DNA of 64,000 nucleotides. Origin: JADFXI01 sp963784135. GTDB lineage: Bacteria > Nitrospirota > Thermodesulfovibrionia > Thermodesulfovibrionales > Dissulfurispiraceae. Location of the stretch: contig CAWAQG010000001.1 in NCBI GenBank assembly GCA_963784135.1, positions 26,362 through 90,361 on the forward strand, written 5' to 3'. This document shows positions 52,172 to 60,596 of the stretch, piece by piece. A program made the position numbers and the translations under genes. Below the pieces are notes generated by a model that worked only from the letters and a program-made list of their open reading frames with translations, was not told where the DNA came from and did not search any database. Positions within the stretch are counted from its first letter, which is position 1. Each line of letters begins with the position of its first letter.

Positions 52172-53548
52172 TTATGATAATATTTTTTTTCTGGCGGCAG
52201 CGTTGAAAAAAGCTTCCACCACGTCGGCTGCAAGAAAAGCGTTTACCACTTCCGGGTCGAACTGCGTGCCCGAAAAACGCTGCAGTTCCCCGAAGGCCTG
52301 GTCCAGGCTCAGTCCCTGGCGATATGGCCTGTTGGTAGTCATGGCGTCGAAGGAATCGGCAACAGAGATGATGCGGGCCGTAATATCGATCTCCTGCCCC
52401 GCCAATCCATCAGGATACCCCCTGCCGTCGAACCGTTCGTGGTGGTATTTCACCCCTGGGATGACATCTCTCAACTGGACTATATGGCCCAGAATCTCTT
52501 CCCCGTATCCGGGGTGCTTCCTGATCTCTGCGAATTCTTCATCATTCAGTTTTCCAGGCTTCAAAAGCACGTTGTCACTCACCCCTATTTTGCCGATGTC
52601 ATGCAGCACTGAGGCGAGCTCCAGCCGCTTCATATCCTCCGGGGAAATGCCGAGTGCCCTGCCGATGGCGAGGCTGTACTCCATCACCCTCTTGGTGTGG
52701 CCCCCTGTGTAAGGGTCCCTCTTTTCAATGGTCTCAGCCAGAGTACGTATGGAGGTTATGAAAGTCTCACGCAGACTATCATAGAGCCGCGCGTTCTCGA
52801 TAGCCACCGCTGCCTGTGAAGACATGGTGGTGAAGAGCTTGAGGTCCTCCGCCGTGTAAGTGACGGGCTGCTCCGTGCTTACTCTCATAACGCCGATGAC
52901 CTTTTCCTTTGTCCTGAGGGGAGAGCACATCAGAGAACCTATCATTTTCAGGCCGCGCACGTACCGGGGATCGGACACAACGTCGTTCACGATCTCCGCC
53001 TTGCCCGTGGCCATGACACTGCCGGCAATACCATCGCCGCCGGAGCGTTCCATGAACTCTGAAGTCTCAAACTCTTTTCCGGAAGACAGAATGATTTCCA
53101 GTTTCCCAGTTTGCTCGCTGAGAAGCATAAGTGAGATATTGTCCGCCCGGATTATCCTCTTCACCTCATCAATGGCCAAACGCGCCACTTCCTTAGGGTC
53201 GAGACATGCCGCAATCTTTTCGGCCATTTCGTACAACAGCGTTATTTCCTTGTACTTGTTCAGTGTCTCCTGCACGAGGTCCCTCTTTTCGAACTCCCTT
53301 GCAGCCATATACGAAAGGAGTGACGCAATGGACAGCACCTTTTCACTTCCCTTTACCCATCCGAGGGTCTCTCCTGCCGCAGTCACAGGATACTTGTTGC
53401 TTTGGTCGGTACCGTCAAAACCGGTCAGCAATGCCCTTCCGTCCGTATCCTCAATAACGATAGAGCCGGCCACTGAGCGGAGGATTTCGTTCAGCACCGG
53501 TACAAAATCCGCTTTGTTGAGCAGTTTCTTAAGAAGTATGTTTCCCAT
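52172..53548 (-). CDS. GAF / HD-GYP cyclic-di-GMP phosphodiesterase
   Basis: 458 residues. The N-terminal module (about 1-90, with GETLGWVKGSEK) and GAF domain (about 100-250) closely resemble those of the adjacent sigma-54 activator. The HD-GYP domain has the complete catalytic set: KRDPYTGGHTKRVMEYSLAI, LHDIGKIGVSDNVLLKPGKL, YHHERFDGRGYPDGLAG and ISVADSFDAMTTNRPYR. It should hydrolyse cyclic di-GMP in response to a GAF-bound ligand. The start has a strong AAAGGAGA ribosome site. It overlaps the end of the membrane kinase gene by 20 bases. Confidence 0.95.
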   Translation of the reverse strand: MGNILLKKLLNKADFVPVLNEILRSVAGSIVIEDTDGRALLTGFDGTDQSNKYPVTAAGETLGWVKGSEKVLSIASLLSYMAAREFEKRDLVQETLNKYKEITLLYEMAEKIAACLDPKEVARLAIDEVKRIIRADNISLMLLSEQTGKLEIILSSGKEFETSEFMERSGGDGIAGSVMATGKAEIVNDVVSDPRYVRGLKMIGSLMCSPLRTKEKVIGVMRVSTEQPVTYTAEDLKLFTTMSSQAAVAIENARLYDSLRETFITSIRTLAETIEKRDPYTGGHTKRVMEYSLAIGRALGISPEDMKRLELASVLHDIGKIGVSDNVLLKPGKLNDEEFAEIRKHPGYGEEILGHIVQLRDVIPGVKYHHERFDGRGYPDGLAGQEIDITARIISVADSFDAMTTNRPYRQGLSLDQAFGELQRFSGTQFDPEVVNAFLAADVVEAFFNAAARKKILS

Positions 53549-56186
53549 TTGTTGCGTCTCCTTTCATAAAAACAAAATACACGTTTTCGAGACCCTTTTC
53601 AAACCGCAGGGTTTTTATAATATTATGCTTGTCGGAGAATACCGCGTCGATAATAATCATGTCGGGCTTGGCCGATACGGCTTTATCTATACACTCCGTG
53701 CCGTTGCACGCGCCGACGACGGTGTACCCCTTTGCCTCCAGTACCTCGGACAGGGTGTTCACAGCGGCCGCATCTTCATCCACCACCATCACTTTCCTTT
53801 TGGATGCGCCTTGCGAAATTAGCTCCCCTATTTCCCTGAGCAGTTCGTCAACATCCACGGGCTTGCGGAGGTAGCGGTCAATGCCGACACGGTATCCGCG
53901 CTCCCTGTCTTCCACTATGGAGAGGATGATAATAGGCACGCGCATCGTAAGGGGATCATTCTTAAGCACCGCCGCCGCGTCAAAGCCGTTCATCTCAGGC
54001 ATCATCACATCAAGCACGATAAGATCCGGAGGGTCCTCCTTCGCCCGCCTGACAGCGTCTACGCCGTTGACCGCGTCCCTGACGTTATACCCGGCCGCCT
54101 CCAGTTCCTGCCGCAGGAAAGAGCGGATGGGGGCATCGTCATCCACCACAAGGACAGTCTTCACACCCGCTAAACAGGAGGCATTCACGCTCTCCTTCAG
54201 CCGCTGTGTCAGGCAGGTGATATCAAACTTTTCATGTCCTGCATCCTTTGGCCTGACAGGGAGGGTGAAGACAAAAGAGCTGCCCTTGCCGATCCGGCTC
54301 TCCGCCCATATCAGGCCCCCATGATGTTCCACAATCTGTTTGCAGATTGGAAGCCCCAGCCCTGTACCTCCCGGTTTGCTGGTCAGGGTGTCCCCCACCT
54401 GTTTGAACTTCTCGAAAATCTGCTCCTGTTCTTCGGCAGCAATACCAATGCCCGTATCTATTACCCGTATCTCGATGACGTCTCCGCTGTCCGGGCAGTC
54501 CGGGACATTGAGGATTGGACCCCGGCAGCCCTGAACACTGCCCGCTGAAGATGGGACCAACCGCGCCTGCACAGTGACATGGCCCGCTTCAGTAAATTTG
54601 AGCGCATTGGAAAGGAGATTGATAATTACCTGGATAAGCCGGTCCCTGTCGCCCATGACCTGCGGCAGTTCCGCAGCGATATCGAGCTTCAGCCCTATGC
54701 CTTTTTGCTGGAATATGGCTTCAACGGCAGAGGCTGCGCGGGCCGCAAGGTCGGATACCATTAGCTGGTCCCTCTTCCAATCTATTTTTCCGGCTTCCAT
54801 CTTGGCTATATCAAGGAGGTTGTTGATCAGAGATGTAAGCCGCTCACCCTCCGACACAATGATATCGAGGTTACCCCTGATTCGGTCCGTCGTTTTTTCG
54901 GAATTATTGTTCCCGGTCTTCAAATGCGGAAAAATGTCCTCATCCAATTTTCTGGCTATAATCCTCGCAAAACCAAGGATAGAGGTGAGGGGAGTTCTCA
55001 GTTCGTGGGAAACCGTGGAGATGAAATCAGTTTTCATACGGTCTACTTCCTTCTCCCTCGTAACGTCCCTGATAATGGTCACCACTCCAACACAGCGCCC
55101 TTCCCTGCCGCTTTCCTCGTCCCCGCCTTCATGGGTTTCCGCCTGATACAGGGGCGCCGCAAGGGCCATTCCTGTTCGCTTACCCGGCAGTTCCACTTCG
55201 GCCCGGACCACTTCCCCCTGTTCGGAGTTCCTGCCTTTTTCAATAAGGTCATACAGTTCGGGGCTGAATAAATCCTTCGCGTTCTTGTCCGACAGTTCAT
55301 CCGGTCTCCGAAAAAACATGTCGAAGAGAGCGGCATTGGCCCTTATGATAGTTCCCGACATGTCAGTCACAAGAAGACCGTCGGCAATATTGTCCACAAT
55401 AGCATTCATTCGGGTAAGGGCGTCCTCCAGTTCCGCGTCTTTCCTGGCCATTTCCCATGCCGCCTCATCCAGTCTTGCAAAGAAGCCCTGCATGTCGGTG
55501 GACACGAACTGCAATGCCCCGGCCAGGGCCTCAAACTCGTCTCCTGACCGGATTTCAACCGGGTCGGAATAATCGTGGGAAACAATCTTCAACGCGTAAT
55601 CAGCCAGATAGTTTAGAGGCTTGTTGATATTGCGGTCAAAGAATATGTAAACGACTACGGCGCTAATCAGTAATATAACAACAGCGAGGCCCACCTCAGA
55701 CGCTATTGCCGAGGTTATGTATCCCCGTATCATTCTCTTGTCCATGCCGACGTGAACATATCCGGCGACACCTCTCCGGATCGGAGCGGCGATGTCGATA
55801 ACTTCACCCTTCCCCTGCACCGACAGCTCGTTCACAGAAGTTCCGCGGCTGGATACCTTCAGATGTGTAAGCTCATCCGGCACCCCGAAGGCAAAGGTAT
55901 GGGTAACTATCTCCCCTGAGGCGTTAACAACATACACGTAGGATATCCCTTCCATCTCCTGATACCGGTCAATAGCCGCATGCAAGGTCCAAACGTCACG
56001 GCCCACCAGCGTCCTGATGTTGGTGTCCGCAATAGTTTGGGCGACAGCCTTGCCCTTGCTCTTGTATTCTGCAGTAAGGTGAGTGTACAGATGCCAACCC
56101 GAAAAAGCTGTGATCGAAACAGTGACAACGGAAAGGAGTGCAAGTATAAGAACAAGGCTCCTCTTGAAGAGCCTGGACGCTCTCAT
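53529..56186 (-). CDS. Membrane hybrid histidine kinase, HAMP-PAS-HisKA-HATPase-REC-REC
   Basis: 885 residues. Two membrane helices (about 10-35 and 160-182) flank a periplasmic sensing domain of about 125 residues. A HAMP-like linker, a PAS domain (MNAIVDNIADGLLVTDMSG), HisKA (STVSHELRTPLTSILGFARII) and HATPase (GTGLGLPICKQIVEHHGG) follow. Two receivers end the protein. The first has KTVLVVDDDAPIRSFLRQEL and LIVLDVMMPEMNG. The second (KVMVVDEDAAAVNTLSEVL, IIIDAVFSDKHN) keeps its Asp but lacks the usual MPxxxG turn. First gene of the leftward operon, with a sigma-54 promoter 109 bp upstream. Confidence 0.94.
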   Translation of the reverse strand: MRASRLFKRSLVLILALLSVVTVSITAFSGWHLYTHLTAEYKSKGKAVAQTIADTNIRTLVGRDVWTLHAAIDRYQEMEGISYVYVVNASGEIVTHTFAFGVPDELTHLKVSSRGTSVNELSVQGKGEVIDIAAPIRRGVAGYVHVGMDKRMIRGYITSAIASEVGLAVVILLISAVVVYIFFDRNINKPLNYLADYALKIVSHDYSDPVEIRSGDEFEALAGALQFVSTDMQGFFARLDEAAWEMARKDAELEDALTRMNAIVDNIADGLLVTDMSGTIIRANAALFDMFFRRPDELSDKNAKDLFSPELYDLIEKGRNSEQGEVVRAEVELPGKRTGMALAAPLYQAETHEGGDEESGREGRCVGVVTIIRDVTREKEVDRMKTDFISTVSHELRTPLTSILGFARIIARKLDEDIFPHLKTGNNNSEKTTDRIRGNLDIIVSEGERLTSLINNLLDIAKMEAGKIDWKRDQLMVSDLAARAASAVEAIFQQKGIGLKLDIAAELPQVMGDRDRLIQVIINLLSNALKFTEAGHVTVQARLVPSSAGSVQGCRGPILNVPDCPDSGDVIEIRVIDTGIGIAAEEQEQIFEKFKQVGDTLTSKPGGTGLGLPICKQIVEHHGGLIWAESRIGKGSSFVFTLPVRPKDAGHEKFDITCLTQRLKESVNASCLAGVKTVLVVDDDAPIRSFLRQELEAAGYNVRDAVNGVDAVRRAKEDPPDLIVLDVMMPEMNGFDAAAVLKNDPLTMRVPIIILSIVEDRERGYRVGIDRYLRKPVDVDELLREIGELISQGASKRKVMVVDEDAAAVNTLSEVLEAKGYTVVGACNGTECIDKAVSAKPDMIIIDAVFSDKHNIIKTLRFEKGLENVYFVFMKGDATNGKHTS

Positions 56187-56294
56187 CTATACAATTTCCT
56201 TCTTATGCTTCATAAATTATCCCCCTCGCAGCCATATAAAGATTATTTATCCTCTGCGGCAGACCTGTTCGCAACTCTCTTACAATCAAATAAT

Positions 56295-56310
56295 AGCAAT
56301 TCACATGCCA
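56295..56310 (-). promoter_or_regulatory. Sigma-54 promoter of the kinase/HD-GYP operon
   Basis: The minus strand reads TGGCAT-GTGAA-TTGCT, matching the -24/-12 consensus with GG and GC exactly ten bases apart. It lies 109 bp upstream of the membrane kinase start. A gene for a sigma-54 activator ends 130 bp further upstream. This is the best promoter match in the window. Confidence 0.7.
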
Positions 56311-56388
56311 TGCAATTTAATAATGATATATCAATAAGTTGATACCACTTTACGACAAATTAAAGCAAATATGATAGCCAACTCTGAA

Positions 56389-56420
56389 GGCATATGCCAA
56401 CTTTGTTGGCATATGCCAAC
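56389..56420. promoter_or_regulatory. Tandem palindromes, candidate activator binding sites
   Basis: GGCATATGCCAAC (56389-56401) and GTTGGCATATGCC (56405-56417) form an inverted pair with a 3-base loop. The second, extended to 56420, is itself a 16-bp palindrome. They lie 80-110 bp upstream of the sigma-54 promoter, the usual distance for an enhancer-like site of an NtrC-type activator. They could also form a terminator hairpin for the activator gene, which ends at 56440. Confidence 0.5.
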
Positions 56421-56439
56421 GCTATAATTATCGCTCGTA

Positions 56440-58224
56440 TCATGCCTGCTCCAGACCATAGCGCTTCATTTTTTTTCTCAGCCCCTCCCTGCTTATACCG
56501 AGCAGCCGGGAAGCCTTTGATTTGTTTCCGTCCGACTCGGACAGCACCCGTCTGATATGGTCCTTCTCTGCATCGGCAACGCTCAACGACTGCGGCCCAT
56601 GGATTTGGCAGCTCCCGCAATTCACGATCTCTTCCGATATGTCCTGCAGGCTGATCACGTCGGAAACAGCAAGCGCCATGGCCCTCTCGACCTCGTTCTC
56701 GAGTTCCCTCACATTTCCCGGCCAGTGGTATGCCCTCAAAGCTTCGATTGCATCCGGCGAAAATCGCATCCGGGGTCTGCCGAACTTTGCCGTACATTGT
56801 TGCAGGAAGTAGCCGAGCAGGAGGGGAATGTCTTCCTTTCTGTCACGCAGGGCAGGGATATGAATGTTCACGACATTGAGGCGGTAGAATAGATCTCCTC
56901 TGAAATTCCCCTTCCCGATCTCATGTTTCAGGTCCTTGTTGGTGGCAGCGATGATCCTTATGTCGACCGGAACAGGCTCTCTGCCTCCGACACGGTCGAC
57001 ACGCCGTTCTTCGATGACGCGGAGGATTTTCGCTTGGCTGGCCGGCGGCATGTCGCCTATTTCGTCCAGAAAGAGCGTGCCGCCGTCGGCCTGCTCTATT
57101 TTCCCGGTCCGCTTATCCACGCCGGTTGCGACACCCCTCTCGATACCGAACATTTCGCTTTCGAAGATAGTCTCAGGAATGGCTGAACAGTTTATCGCCA
57201 CAAAGGGTTTACCCGGAAAAGCGCCGCTGTAATGGATCGCTTTTGCGATCAGCTCCTTGCCGGTACCGGTCTCTCCGGTAATCAGCACATTCACCGGGAT
57301 GTCGGAAACCTTATCTACCTTCTCCACGATCTCCCTCATCGGACGGCTCGAGCCGAGAATTCGAGTGGGAGAAAATTTGCCGCGCAGATTATGCTTCAGG
57401 TTGGTGTTCTCACGGGAGAGCATTTCTCTCGCAGCACGCAGTTCCCTGTTGAGCCGTCTTTCGGCATCGTAGAGACGAGCTATCTCTATGGCTGCAGCTG
57501 CCTGCGAAGCGAGCACGGCAAACAGTTTCAAATCAGCTGCCGTATAATGGAAATACGCTTCAGTGCTGGTGGTGATGACGCCTATCACCGTCTCATTTAT
57601 ACTGAGGGGTGCGCACATCAGAGAAAAGGCAGAGTTCGCAGAGCCGACATACCTCGGATCAGACGGCGCATCGTTTACAATTTCCGCCTTCCCTCTCAAA
57701 AAAACGGCCCCGGCTATCCCCTCGCCGGCCTTCAATACCGCTTTAGGATGGAACTGTCTACCAGAGGCGGCGAGGACTTCAAGGGCGCCGCTCTCTCCGT
57801 TCATGAGCATCACCGACATGTTATCGGCCCTGATCATCTTCTTCGCCTCGTCAATAATCAGGCGGGCAACCTTTTCGGGGTCCAGGCACGCGGCTATTTT
57901 TTCATTGACGGCATACAGCAGGGTCAATTCCTTGTATTTTTCGAGGGTCTCGTGCGCCAGCGCCCTCTTGTCCGCTTCCTTGCCGGCAAGGAAGGAAAGC
58001 AGCGCAGCGATCACCGGAGAGGCCGCGCCTCCTGATACCCAGCCCAGGAGACTTTCCCCATGCCTCACCGGGATCTTCCCGTCACCCCGGTCTTCTTTTC
58101 CGAAAAGTATTCTTCCTTCGGGATCAAAGACCGTAACCGTATCATCGATCGCTTTGACTATCGCGTCAATAAGGCAGGATTCATTTTCTCTGGAGATAAG
58201 TTTTCTGAGTACGATCGGTTTCAT
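56440..58224 (-). CDS. GAF-AAA+-Fis sigma-54-dependent activator
   Basis: 594 residues. An N-terminal module (1-90) and GAF domain (about 100-250) are followed by a coiled coil and the AAA+ domain. This has Walker A GETGTGKE (317-324), Walker B FLDEIG (385-390) and the arginine fingers in FYRLNVVNIHIPALRDRKEDI. The sigma-54-contacting loop reads GVATGV (364-369) instead of GAFTGA. A Fis-type HTH at the C-terminus (KSKASRLLGISREGLRKKM) binds DNA. It probably activates the downstream kinase operon. It is divergent from a TusA-like gene. Confidence 0.95.
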   Translation of the reverse strand: MKPIVLRKLISRENESCLIDAIVKAIDDTVTVFDPEGRILFGKEDRGDGKIPVRHGESLLGWVSGGAASPVIAALLSFLAGKEADKRALAHETLEKYKELTLLYAVNEKIAACLDPEKVARLIIDEAKKMIRADNMSVMLMNGESGALEVLAASGRQFHPKAVLKAGEGIAGAVFLRGKAEIVNDAPSDPRYVGSANSAFSLMCAPLSINETVIGVITTSTEAYFHYTAADLKLFAVLASQAAAAIEIARLYDAERRLNRELRAAREMLSRENTNLKHNLRGKFSPTRILGSSRPMREIVEKVDKVSDIPVNVLITGETGTGKELIAKAIHYSGAFPGKPFVAINCSAIPETIFESEMFGIERGVATGVDKRTGKIEQADGGTLFLDEIGDMPPASQAKILRVIEERRVDRVGGREPVPVDIRIIAATNKDLKHEIGKGNFRGDLFYRLNVVNIHIPALRDRKEDIPLLLGYFLQQCTAKFGRPRMRFSPDAIEALRAYHWPGNVRELENEVERAMALAVSDVISLQDISEEIVNCGSCQIHGPQSLSVADAEKDHIRRVLSESDGNKSKASRLLGISREGLRKKMKRYGLEQA

Positions 58225-58334
58225 GAAAATGGTTTCTCACTCTCAATAGAAGCGCTAAAGCCAAGTGTTCGTATTCTACATGAAAATGACAAAAAATTCC
58301 TGATTACTCACCATTGACAATAGGGGCGTGATTG

Positions 58335-58355
58335 ATGATAATACTTCATTATCAT
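58335..58355. promoter_or_regulatory. Palindrome upstream of the TusA-like gene
   Basis: Perfect 8-bp arms ATGATAAT and ATTATCAT are separated by 5 bases, in the divergent gap between the activator and the TusA-like gene. The arms look like part of a Fur-type operator but could be a hairpin. No regulator can be assigned. Confidence 0.3.
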
Positions 58356-58495
58356 TCAGCAAGGCGCGGCGTGCTGAGTGTTGGATCTCGTCCTCTTCTG
58401 GCCTTATTGCCTTCGGCTCGTGCGCCATGGCGAAGATTGTATGCAAGGCCGGCAGGATTGGGAAAGGCCGGGAAAATGATTGAAGGAGGCACAGA

Positions 58496-58720
58496 ATGGC
58501 TGTTCAGGTTCTCGACGCGAAAGGTCTTAAATGCCCTCAGCCGACATTGAAGATTACGGCAATGGCGGTGAAGATGAAGCCGGGCGACGTGCTGGAGGCG
58601 GTTGCTGACTGCCCTACCTTTGAAAAGGATGTGCGGGACTGGTGTACACGCTCCAAGAAAATCCTGCTCTGGATGAGGGAAGAAACCGGGGGCGTCAAAA
58701 AGTGCCAGATCCAGTTTTAA
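58496..58720 (+). CDS. TusA-like sulfur-carrier protein
   Basis: 74 residues with the family motif LKCPQPTLKI (CPxP, about residues 13-16), followed by the GDVLEAVADCPTFEKDV block. TusA proteins carry persulfide sulfur on this Cys to thiolation, molybdenum-cofactor or sulfur-oxidation pathways. A second Cys (ADCPTF) and a third (DWC) are present. An AAGGAGG Shine-Dalgarno precedes ATG 58496. It is followed 12 bp later by an HPt gene, an odd pairing. Divergent from the sigma-54 activator. Confidence 0.85.
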   Translation: MAVQVLDAKGLKCPQPTLKITAMAVKMKPGDVLEAVADCPTFEKDVRDWCTRSKKILLWMREETGGVKKCQIQF

Positions 58721-58732
58721 CGCTTTAGCGCA

Positions 58733-59086
58733 GTGACCGGTCCCGAAGATATAGACGGCCCTGAAACAGGGAAAGGCCTTGAATGGCTGGAGGGAGACAG
58801 GAAGCTCCTGAAGGGAATACAGGCTATTTTTGTGAAGAACGTGCCGCGTCAAATGGAGAAGCTCCGCGAGGCCATAACTGCCGGGGACGCCTCTCAGATC
58901 GAGTTGCTTTCCCATTCCATAAAAGGTGCGGCATCTATGGTGGGGGCGCTTCCGCTCAAGGACGAAGCCGGCGCGGTTGAACTGGCTGCCATGGGTGGAG
59001 ACATTGAGACGGTGCGCGTACATTTCGAAGGGATGTCCCTGGAATTTACCAGGGTGCTCACCTTGTTGACCGGCGCCGGCGCATAG
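58733..59086 (+). CDS. Orphan HPt-domain protein
   Basis: 117 residues from a GTG. The core LLSHSIKGAASMVGALPLKDEAGAVE (by its ends) has the phospho-His in SHSIKGAA. The rest is helical, as in HPt modules. No kinase or receiver is fused. It may accept phosphate from the hybrid kinases encoded just upstream, relaying it to another receiver. It probably shares a transcript with the TusA-like gene. Confidence 0.8.
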   Translation: MTGPEDIDGPETGKGLEWLEGDRKLLKGIQAIFVKNVPRQMEKLREAITAGDASQIELLSHSIKGAASMVGALPLKDEAGAVELAAMGGDIETVRVHFEGMSLEFTRVLTLLTGAGA

Positions 59087-59106
59087 TTTTTCTGATTAAT
59101 TTGGTA

Positions 59107-59127
59107 TAAAGAGTAGGCACGAGGGGT
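59107..59127. repeat. 21-bp near-copy of the tRNA-Val 3' end and flank
   Basis: Matches 61747-61767 in 20 of 21 positions. The shared part includes the last 15 bases of the tRNA gene and six bases of downstream flank, in the same orientation. Possible remnant attachment site. Confidence 0.55.
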
Positions 59128-59168
59128 TATAGCTTAAATACGCCATTCTTTCTTGTTAAAATACCTTT

Positions 59169-59468
59169 TTACAGGCTGGTTGTTTTGTCCTTTTCAGTTT
59201 TCGACGGCGTTCCCATCAGTATCTTCCAATTGTATCCTGCTACGAACCCTCCGATTGCTCCGGCAACAAGGAAAACGAAAAGAAGCATGTCTCCCTGGTC
59301 AGTGTTAATGAGAGGCTTATGCGCTTCCCTGCCATGCTCCTTCGCTATTTTCTGAACAACCGATTCATCTACACCCGTCCATTTCTCTTCATCAGCAATA
59401 GCATTCGATAGACTGCAAAGAGTAAGCAAAATTACAACAAATATACCTGCAGCAGTCAGAGTTTTCAT
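59169..59468 (-). CDS. Small membrane partner of CbiM (CbiN-position protein)
   Basis: 99 residues with an N-terminal signal or membrane segment (AGIFVVILLTLCSLSNAIA), a soluble part (WTGVDESVVQKIAKEHGRE) and a second membrane segment (MLLFVFLVAGAIGGFVAGY). It overlaps the cbiM stop as ATGA and takes the place of CbiN, the small partner of cobalt ECF transporters. Its sequence is not obviously CbiN. It may be a functional analogue. The remaining CbiQ/CbiO components are not visible here. Confidence 0.6.
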   Translation of the reverse strand: MKTLTAAGIFVVILLTLCSLSNAIADEEKWTGVDESVVQKIAKEHGREAHKPLINTDQGDMLLFVFLVAGAIGGFVAGYNWKILMGTPSKTEKDKTTSL

Positions 59469-60238
59469 ATTGCCGCCTCCCCTGGCTTTATGACTCTCAT
59501 TTTTACAAGCAGGTCAGGTCGTCTCCTGGCGAGAAGGACTACTATACCCGCGGTCATAGCACCTTCCAGAATTCCGAGAGGAAGCTGTGTCGGGATGAAG
59601 GAAATGACAATCTTTGTGAAAATCGGCATAAATGGATCGGCGCCCTTTATGCCTGAAGCGAGTTCAACAGATGTAGACAGGTAGGTGGCCCAGTCTGCGA
59701 ATAACCCTGCAAAGAAGCCTGCAACAGCCATATTGACCCTAAGTGCCTTTAATGCTTTGAACGTCCCATACCCGGCAAAGGACCCCATTACTCCCATAGA
59801 AACAATATTGGCTCCCCACGTGCTCAAACCGCCATGGGCAAGGAAAAGCGCCTGAATAAGAAGGGCCACTGCGGTAATCAGGATGCTGATGGGCGGGCCG
59901 AGCAGTATGGCTGACATTCCTGTTCCGCAGGGGTGGGAGCATGTACCCGCTGTCGGAACAGGAATCGGCATACAGGAGATAATAAAGACTACGGCAGCCA
60001 TAAGGCCTACCAGAGGTTTAAAGGAGATATCCATAGAAGATATTTTCTTCAACCGGTACAATCCATATGCGACAAATGGAGCAGCTACAGCAAACCACAA
60101 TACCGCCCAGTTCAAAGGCAGTATGCCCTCCGAGATATGCATGGCATAGGCGTTTCTCGCGGAAAGCACTAATAAGACAGCTCCGAGGAGAGCTATTCGA
60201 TTAAGATTACTGCTTGATGCCGGTCTCTTACTTTTCAT
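59465..60238 (-). CDS. cbiM: Cobalt ECF transporter component CbiM
   Basis: 257 residues from ATG 60238, which has an AAGGAGACAA ribosome site. A longer frame reaches into the riboswitch and is rejected. The N-terminal part contains AMHISEGILPLNWAVLW. The first His of MHISEG is the metal-binding residue after removal of the preceding segment. Several membrane segments and the CbiM motif CSHPCGTGMSAILLGPP follow. It binds Co2+ and passes it through the membrane. A cobalamin riboswitch and a terminator lie upstream, so excess B12 should switch it off. Confidence 0.92.
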   Translation of the reverse strand: MKSKRPASSSNLNRIALLGAVLLVLSARNAYAMHISEGILPLNWAVLWFAVAAPFVAYGLYRLKKISSMDISFKPLVGLMAAVVFIISCMPIPVPTAGTCSHPCGTGMSAILLGPPISILITAVALLIQALFLAHGGLSTWGANIVSMGVMGSFAGYGTFKALKALRVNMAVAGFFAGLFADWATYLSTSVELASGIKGADPFMPIFTKIVISFIPTQLPLGILEGAMTAGIVVLLARRRPDLLVKMRVIKPGEAAI

Positions 60239-60260
60239 AATAATTGTCTCCTTAAAAATA

Positions 60261-60293
60261 AAAAATCCCCAAGGCAAAAATGCCCTGAGGATT
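60261..60293 (-). terminator. Regulated terminator before cbiM
   Basis: On the minus strand a stem built from CCTCAGGGCA and TGCCTTGGGG is followed by a T tract (complement of 60256-60265). It lies between the cobalamin riboswitch and the cbiM Shine-Dalgarno, so it is likely to be the expression platform. Confidence 0.7.
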
Positions 60294-60367
60294 GCACCCT
60301 GATTTACTTCATCCTCTTTCCTTCCAGCCACGGCAAGGAGTGGTAACGGGTGAAATGACGACATTTC

Positions 60368-60580
60368 ACCGAGTCTCACAGGCAGGTCTTCTGGCTCCCG
60401 GATATTCAACAGTACCCCAAAAAGTCTGAGACTTTCTGGGGACCCCACCTACTCGCCAGCCTTCCCGGAGTTTCCCTCCAGTGGCCCAGTCGGCTTTCGT
60501 CCCCGGTTACAGCGGCGGGCCCGCTCCCGAATCGGCATTTTCCGCCCCACGGGATTCCCTATTAATCCTTACGGCGCCTT
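60368..60580 (-). ncRNA. Cobalamin riboswitch
   Basis: The minus strand carries the conserved cobalamin-aptamer elements in order: an AATAGGGAA box near 60558, CCGCTGTAACCGGGG near 60505-60519, a GCCACTGG B12 box near 60480, then GAGCCAGAAGACCTGCC near 60383-60399. It precedes cbiM and a terminator hairpin. Ligand binding should favour termination. The exact outer boundaries are approximate. Confidence 0.93.
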
Positions 60581-60596
60581 GAGATTGTCTTTTATA

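Noticed and set aside
60239..60448. N-terminal extension of cbiM from 60448
   Set aside because: It translates the cobalamin riboswitch and terminator; the ATG at 60238 has a strong ribosome site.
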